This document shows positions 1-6,400 of a DNA stretch of 6,994 nucleotides, one piece after another. This stretch comes from Lachnospiraceae bacterium (GTDB taxonomy: Bacteria; Bacillota; Clostridia; Lachnospirales; Lachnospiraceae): the NCBI GenBank assembly GCA_003446735.1, contig DMCJ01000074.1:1-6994 (forward strand), read 5' to 3'. The notes beneath the pieces are model-generated. The model did no database searches. It saw nothing but the letters and a program-made list of their open reading frames with translations, and had not been told where the DNA came from. How positions within the stretch are numbered: the first letter of the stretch is position 1; each line of letters begins with the position of its first letter. Both the position numbers and the translations under genes were made by a program.

Positions 1-45
1 ATGTCCTATCAGGCTTTGGCGCAGAAGATAGTTAACGGTCAGTAA
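1..45 (+). CDS. 3' end of an upstream gene (14 codons visible)
   Basis: The frame starting at base 1 reads MSYQALAQKIVNGQ and then TAA at 43-45. A strong intrinsic terminator follows 14 bases later, so this is most simply the C-terminal tail of a gene that enters from the left. The ATG at base 1 is then probably an internal Met rather than a start. The ending (hydrophobic, LAQKIV) is reminiscent of the C-terminal helix of FlgM-type anti-sigma factors. Fourteen residues are far too few to assign a family, so I do not name it. The only support for it being coding is its position just before the terminator. Confidence 0.45.
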   Translation: MSYQALAQKIVNGQ

Positions 46-59
46 ATATGCTTTTATAC

Positions 60-88
60 CCTCTGTCATTTATGGCAGAGGTGTTTTT
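60..88 (+). terminator. Rho-independent terminator of the upstream gene
   Basis: A nine-base-pair stem forms between 60-68 (CCTCTGTCA) and 73-81 (TGGCAGAGG). It has one T-G wobble and a TTTA loop, and is followed by TG and a run of five T. This is the classic shape of an intrinsic terminator. It lies 14 bases after the TAA at 43-45 and isolates the upstream gene from the giant gene, which therefore needs its own promoter. Confidence 0.9.
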
Positions 89-232
89 ATAAACAAGACT
101 AATGCACTGAAAATTCAGATACGGAAAAGATAGTTATGTAAACCATACTCAGATAACCCACAATATATAGTTGAAGACCGAAAATAAGGCACAAGAGCGT
201 ATCAAAAAAGTGAAATAAATGTGAAAAAAAGC
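89..232. other. AT-rich intergenic spacer
   Basis: This stretch is non-coding on the plus strand and shows no convincing gene. Its last 30 bases are rich in A-tracts (AAAAAAG near 204-210, GAAAAAAAG near 223-231). These sit directly upstream of the predicted -35 box and could act as an UP-like element. I see no clear operator palindrome or known riboswitch fold here. Confidence 0.6.
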
Positions 233-261
233 TTGTCTTATACAGTTTTCTTTTATATTAT
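233..261 (+). promoter_or_regulatory. Candidate sigma-A-type promoter of the giant surface-protein gene
   Basis: A -35-like TTGTCT at 233-238 (four of six to TTGACA) and a -10-like TATTAT at 256-261 (five of six to TATAAT) are separated by exactly 17 bases. The start of transcription would fall near 268, giving a leader of about 50 bases before the predicted start codon. A-tracts immediately upstream strengthen the case. It lies downstream of the terminator and upstream of the only gene start, which is where a promoter is needed. AT-rich sequence yields chance matches, so this remains a prediction. Confidence 0.6.
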
Positions 262-302
262 GTAAATTAGGGAGTAATGTAATACGAGGGAGATTTTGAG
301 TT

Positions 303-308
303 GGGGAG
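303..308 (+). promoter_or_regulatory. Ribosome binding site that favours TTG 317 as start
   Basis: GGGGAG at 303-308 is a strong Shine-Dalgarno match. It lies 8 bases before TTG 317 but 14 bases before the first in-frame ATG (323), so spacing favours the TTG. Two more GGAG cores lie upstream at 271-274 and 289-292. The first is only 2 bases before an ATG at 277 that is followed at once by TAA. The second is 3 bases before an in-frame TTG at 296. Both spacings are poor. Confidence 0.7.
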
Positions 309-316
309 ATAACATC

Positions 317-478
317 TTGGAAATGCATAACAACTACAACAGTCATAACAAAAAACGTAAAAACAAAAAAGGCATCATGAGGATGATACAAAGACGTATT
401 GTTCCTTTTATGATGTCTTTATTTATTGCAGCAACGACGATCCTGGGAAGCGGAACGTCTTTAGTTGACGTATTTGCT
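317..478 (+). other. Sec signal peptide with a long basic n-region
   Basis: Residues 1-27 form an unusually long, strongly basic n-region including KKRKNKK at 12-18 and QRR at 25-27. A hydrophobic core runs over residues 28-44 (IVPFMMSLFIAATTILG). A polar stretch follows and ends in VFA, giving a likely signal peptidase I cut after Ala54 (DVFA|YGDP). If translation began at ATG 377 the signal peptide would still work, with a shorter basic end. The long basic extension resembles those on other very large surface proteins of clostridia, but I see no YSIRK motif. Confidence 0.85.
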
Positions 479-3400
479 TACGGGGATCCGTCCGGTATCA
501 CGATCAATAATTACAGACTTCTCATTGAACAGGGCGGCTCGTGGGTAGAGGTCACACCCGGCATGGAAGTTCCTAACGGAGCCAACGTCAGGTTCGCCTT
601 TGACTGGGATGTAAGTAACTTAAGTGACGCCGTAGTGGGAGATGAGGGTGTTTCGATAGAACTTAAACCGATCGCCGGGATCTCCATAGGAAATGTTGAT
701 AAGACAGTCTACTATTCGGGATCGGGAAGCGTCCCGATGGGCGTTTACTGGGTTACGACCAACAGCGATGGAAACAGCGTATTCCATTTAAATATTGACC
801 AAGATTTCTATAATACAAACTCTGAAAGATCGGGAGATGCCAGGCTTGAAGGCAACATTAACGCAGCAAGTGATTCGGATGAGGAAACGGTAAGCACCGA
901 TATTAAGTTTCTTGATAAGACAATCCCAAATGTTATCGTTAATTTCGGAGCCAAATCAAATACCTTAAATGTTTCCAAATCCGGCGGAAGTTATGACAGG
1001 ACAACCGGACTTCAGAATTTTACCGTCAATCTTAGTGTTACGGGTAACAGTACGGAATCGGTAAGGGATATCAGTCTTACGGATACTCTCGGAGCTTATT
1101 TAAGCAATGTTCAGGGAGGATTTACATTAGACGGCGGCGCGAATTATGCGGATCTTGATTCACTTGCCGCCGCTCTTAAGGATAAAAGCAACAATCCCAA
1201 CAGTATGGATGTTAATACATCGCATACCATCACATATGCCGTAAAGATCGATACCGCTGCGGCTTCGGCTCCGGATGCCAATTTCTGGATCTCTTCAAAC
1301 GGAACGGGAGTCAATAACGGCGAAAACCTGTTTACGGCAAACTATACCCATAAGGGTAATCCGTATTCTTCAAGTGCGAAAGCAGCCGTAAATCTGCAGA
1401 AGCCCTCGGTGAACAAATCGGGAGCGGATGCAGGTGAGTCCATAAAGTGGACGATCGAGATAAATACAGGCGATTTCGCGTCTCTTTCGGATGTAAATGT
1501 ATCCTCCTTGACGGATTTTGTCACAAACAGTAAAAACGGATCCCAGGATACATCTTTTTATTCGGACCCTGCCTGCACGTCTTTGATAAACTTAACAGAT
1601 ATCAGTAAATATACCGCTTCTTCAGACGGAAAAAGATATACGATAACATATTACTCAAAGAAGCTGGATGGTGAGACCAAGCCCGTAAAATATACCAATA
1701 ATGTTGATAAGATAAGGATCGGAGATACCGATTATAAGACCGGTGCCACCGTTACCACTACCGGAGACAGTATAAGCAAAAAGTATACTGAGGTTACGGG
1801 TGATAAGATAAAATGGGAGAGTGAGATAGAGATCCCGGAAGATACCAATAATTCCTACGGCTGGGGCGGCATAACCATAGATGACAAGACTGATTTCTGG
1901 GGTATAGGAAAGCATGTGATACCTGACGGCTCATCCCTTGAGATAGTGGGAGATAACGGAACAAGCTTAAAGACCCTTACTCTTTCCGATGAGGACATAA
2001 TGGAATGGGTGGATTCCTACATCGGTTATTTCGCTTTCTTAAACAGCAATAATACAGGATATCATCTTGAGATCGGAAATAAGGTATTAAATGTCTGGAG
2101 AGATGCGGGGATCAAAAAGATAACGTTAAAATATGAGACGCAGATAAAAGATTACAGCTCTGCGGGACTTATTTACAGAAACGAAGCCGTACTCAGTTAT
2201 ACCGATTCAAACGAGAACAATTTTGAGTCAAAGAGTCAGGCTGAATATAAAAATGACGCTATCGATATGATAATCAAGGACGGAACGGTAGGAGAGGACA
2301 ACAGGGTTAAATACCGTATAGTGCTCGATCTTAAGCAGTTTGCCGGCGAATTTACGACCGATAAGGATATTGTAATAACGGATACCCTGCCCAAAGAGCT
2401 TTCCTATGACAGTCCGGTTACTCCCGACAGTGGTCATATAAGGATTACGGACGGATCCTCGGACGGAGTAAACAATATCTATTATGTAAGCGACACGCCT
2501 GTCACTTCTCCGGCAGACCTCATTGCTTTAAATACAACGATAACGGTGGATGATTCCGGAGATAATGATGTTATAACCTTCAGATTATCCGGAACTGATG
2601 CTGCGCAGAAACAAAAGATAGCAGAAGCTCTCAATAAGGCAAAGACCGATGAGGATATCCTTTATATCGAGTTTTACGCAAAAGTAAAGGATCCGGCCGA
2701 ATTTGCGAAAAATAAAGATAGTGTTAAGGTAACGAATGTTGTCACGGGTAAATTTGGAACGACAGATATCGGCGAGCACAGGGCCGAAAATACTATAACG
2801 CCTAAGAGTCTTGTATCAAAGCAGCAGACCTACACCCAGGTAACGGCACCTTACATCCATTACACCATCGACGTTAATCCCGACGGAGCGGATGTAAACA
2901 AGCTTCCTTCTCCCGAGGGCGATTTTTACAACGCCTTTGATAATCTTGGCACGGCGCTCATGCTGATGGAAGAGGTCGGAGACAAGTTTATTGTAAAATA
3001 TGAGGAAGGCGGAACATGGAATGATCTTACCTATGTTCCCTGGTCCGGCGTATCTTCACTTACCGGCAGGCAGTGGAGCTATACCTATAATCCCAAAGCC
3101 GGCGTAAATGCGATCACATTTAAACTCCCCGACAAACTGCATTTAAAGATTTATTACAGAGCATATCTCGATTCCGCATCGATCCCGTATGATTCGGACG
3201 GCAAGCAGAAACTGACCTTTGAAACGGCCGGAAATACGTTTGCCATAGAGGGGTCAAGCAGTGACAATACAAAGAAACAGATCGATTCGAACAATCATAT
3301 TATAAGCTCTTTGGTTGAAGGTAACGGAGCTACCGGTAACATCAACATTCTGAAATTCTATATTGACGAGAACGGTAATGCCCAGGGGCTTGCGGGATCT

Positions 3401-6400
3401 ACGTTTAAGATCTACGGGGCAAAGTGGGACGGAAGCAAGTTTGTAAAAGACGATACGGATATATTTAAGGATACAAACGGAGTTTCCGAATTTAAGATGT
3501 CAAATGATGATGAGGAAAATGTTTTAACCGTAAAGGGCCTTAAGCTGGACTACGTATATGCGCTGGTGGAAGTCGGAGCCAAAAGCGGGTTTGCGGTAAA
3601 TACCGACCCCTATTTCTTTGCGCTTAAAGGAAAGAATTATTCCGACAGCCAGGCAAGATACAGCAATCAGTCATTAAAGCAGCTCTATGAGAACGGATAT
3701 TTCTCACAGTTCTCCAATTCGGGAGCTTATATAAGGTACGAAAACAGGAAACAGGCGACCACTTCCGTTAAGATAACAAAAGCCGTGACCGGAAAGCCCG
3801 CCGGACTTGACTGGGATGATATCATGAAATCCCTTACATTTAAGGTGTATAGAAAGCTCTCGGGATCCTTGGAACCGGCCGAGGTAATTGCTGTAATAAC
3901 GGGAGATACGGGCTTTACCTATACCGAAGATACTTCGGGCAACAGGGTATATTCCTATGTGCTTACGGGAGTTGCCATCGATGATTCGGGAGCCGTTCCG
4001 AAGGCTTATGAATATTATGTAACAGAAGAAAATAAAGCGATAGAAGGATATACGCTTTCCGGAACAAAAGTAAAGGTTAACAGCGGCACCTTAAAAACCG
4101 ATACCGTTTCCGATACATTTGTGGCCGATGCGGCAATAAGCGAATATGTTGTCGCCTATGACAATACTTATACCAGGGACAGCGGAAAACTTTCGCTTAA
4201 AAAGAGCGTTGTAAATTCCGATATCGACAGGCTTACGGACGAGGAATTAAAAAAGATCGAATTTATCATTACTCCCTCGGTAAACTCCACGGGAAGCAGT
4301 ACAAAGGTAAGCCTGGCTGATGCAACGCGCACCGGAAGCGGAAGCACGGGAGATCCTTACGTTTATACCTTTGATTTTGCAAACGTTCCGACGGGGACTT
4401 ATAAGGTGACTGAGAATAACATGCTTTTTGCATCCCATCCGTTAAGCATAACCTACGATCTTATGGTTGACGGCACTTTAAAGGAGAGCGGATCCTATGC
4501 CCTTGCCCCCACCGCATCAAATACGAAGATAATTACATCCGGCGCCTTAGTGGAAAAAGGAAAAGATACAGTTCTTAATATCACGGATAAATATACCCGT
4601 GAAACATCCCGGCTTAATCTTAATAAGACAATCTCCGGACTTGAGGAAAAGGATGATATAAAGGCGGTCATGAATGCACTTACATTTACATGCTCGCCTG
4701 CTTTTGATGCTTCGGCTACGGGAACGGGTTATACCGCATCAAAAACCGTGATCATGTTTACTCCGGATGCGGATCCCGTAAACGGCACATTTACTGCCAC
4801 ATCTACGATAAACGGCTCTTCAAACGTATATAAGAGCGGAACATATAAGCTTGTAAAGACACCCTCCGGCGATCTTTCCTTAAACCTTCCCTTTGATGTT
4901 TTTTCCGGAAGGACATATTCGATAACTGAATCTGTGACAAATCCGCTTTCGGGGAAAAAGGGATTAAAGATAAGCTATGTTGTGACAAGGGAAGGAATAA
5001 AGACCGGTGAAGAAGGAAATGTTGCCAAAACCTCGGGAGATAAGGGGACGGCTTTAAGCGCAGATGAAGAGGTAACCGTATCGTTTTCAAACAGATACTC
5101 AGACCTTAAAAAGCCCGGATTACGACTTAGAAAGAAGTTTTCCCATACAGGCGGAGGAGTATTTGACTGGGATACCATAAAGGGAAGTATCACATATACC
5201 GTATATAAAAAGGGCTCACCCGATACGGTTGCCAGATATAAGGACGGAAATACCTATAAGTATCTGTCGGATATCCCGGCATCTTCATTTTCGGCTGCGG
5301 GAAGCGGTATATACGAAAGTGCCCTGTATGAACTTGAAGAAGCGGGAGAATATTATGTTGTAGAAAATGTTACCGGAGATGAATTTACAAAAACGGATGC
5401 TTCGGGCACATATATATATAAGCTTGCTTCATCCATGCCGGTTAAGTTTACGGTCACGGGAGAGAGCGGGCACGGACTTGTAAGCGGCGAAACGACCACG
5501 CCTGCGGAAGCCGTAAACAGCGGAACAAAGTATACCTCGGGCAGTTTTGAAGTAAAGCAGGAATCCTCCATAGGCGCCGATGACCAGTCGGTCGCAACAT
5601 TTACAATGTCAAATGACTATGAAAGAAAAACCGGCAAATTAAAGCTGACAAAGACCATAGTTGATGAATTGGGGGGTACGGGTATCTCAAGACTTACCAA
5701 AGAACAGATGAAGAATATCACATTTACGATCACTCCGAAGAATTATTCGGGCACTGCCATCGTAAAGACGATGGCTGATCTGTACGGGGCTTCATATTCG
5801 GGCACGGATCCGGTCGATCCGACCGGAAGCGGAACTTCATATTCTCTTACGATAAACGATCTTCCGTACGGAGAATATACGGTTACGGAGACAAATTACA
5901 ATGAACCCACCGGAACAAGGACATTTACTTCGCTTGTTACCATTAATTCCGGCGGCGGCAGCAAGATCCTTACCGGCATGGATGAGACCGGGGTTGACGG
6001 GATAGCAGTATCTTCCTCGGATGCGGATGTTACGATAAAAGATACCTACAGCGTTAAGACGGGCTCGGTAAAGATAGTTAAAAAGATAAACGGAGTATCG
6101 GGATCAAAGGTTACACCCGCCAATATCAAAATAACCGTGACTCCCAAATTAAACGGATCGGGAGGAAGCGATACATTTACCTTAGCCGATATATCGTATC
6201 TTACGAGTGAATACGGAAGCTCTAACGTGACAATGACGGGAAGTCTTAATGATGCCGGCGGTATTGTCGTTGATATAAAGAATATAGTTCCCGCGGGGCA
6301 GGTGTTTACCGTAAAGGAGACCGTAACACCCGATACGGGTATTGATCATATATCCGTTTATTATGACGTGGAAGGAAGCTCGGCTGTATACAACGGATCA

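Noticed and set aside
1..45. Complete 14-codon peptide gene starting at base 1
   Set aside because: The window edge falls on this ATG, so an upstream gene tail is far more likely; no upstream sequence is available to show a ribosome binding site.
149..391. Minus-strand open frame across the promoter, leader and start of the giant gene
   Set aside because: It is the reverse complement of A-rich spacer and Lys-rich coding sequence, which gives a Phe/Val-rich artefact. It overlaps the promoter and the real signal peptide and has no supporting ribosome binding site that I can see.
5408..5421. Short TATATATATA run as a possible promoter or repeat
   Set aside because: It encodes TYIY inside the giant gene, has no matching -35 box or downstream gene start, and is too short to be a meaningful repeat.
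1342..5571. Several other minus-strand open frames of 60-95 codons
   Set aside because: All lie wholly inside the continuous 2226-codon plus-strand gene, have no family features, and are antisense shadows of its codon usage.
485..5812. Many scattered GGATC/GGATCC-like sites, suggesting a repeated DNA motif
   Set aside because: They mostly come from common Gly-Ser or Asp-Pro codon pairs (GGA TCC, GAT CCG) and show no regular spacing or palindrome beyond the codons.
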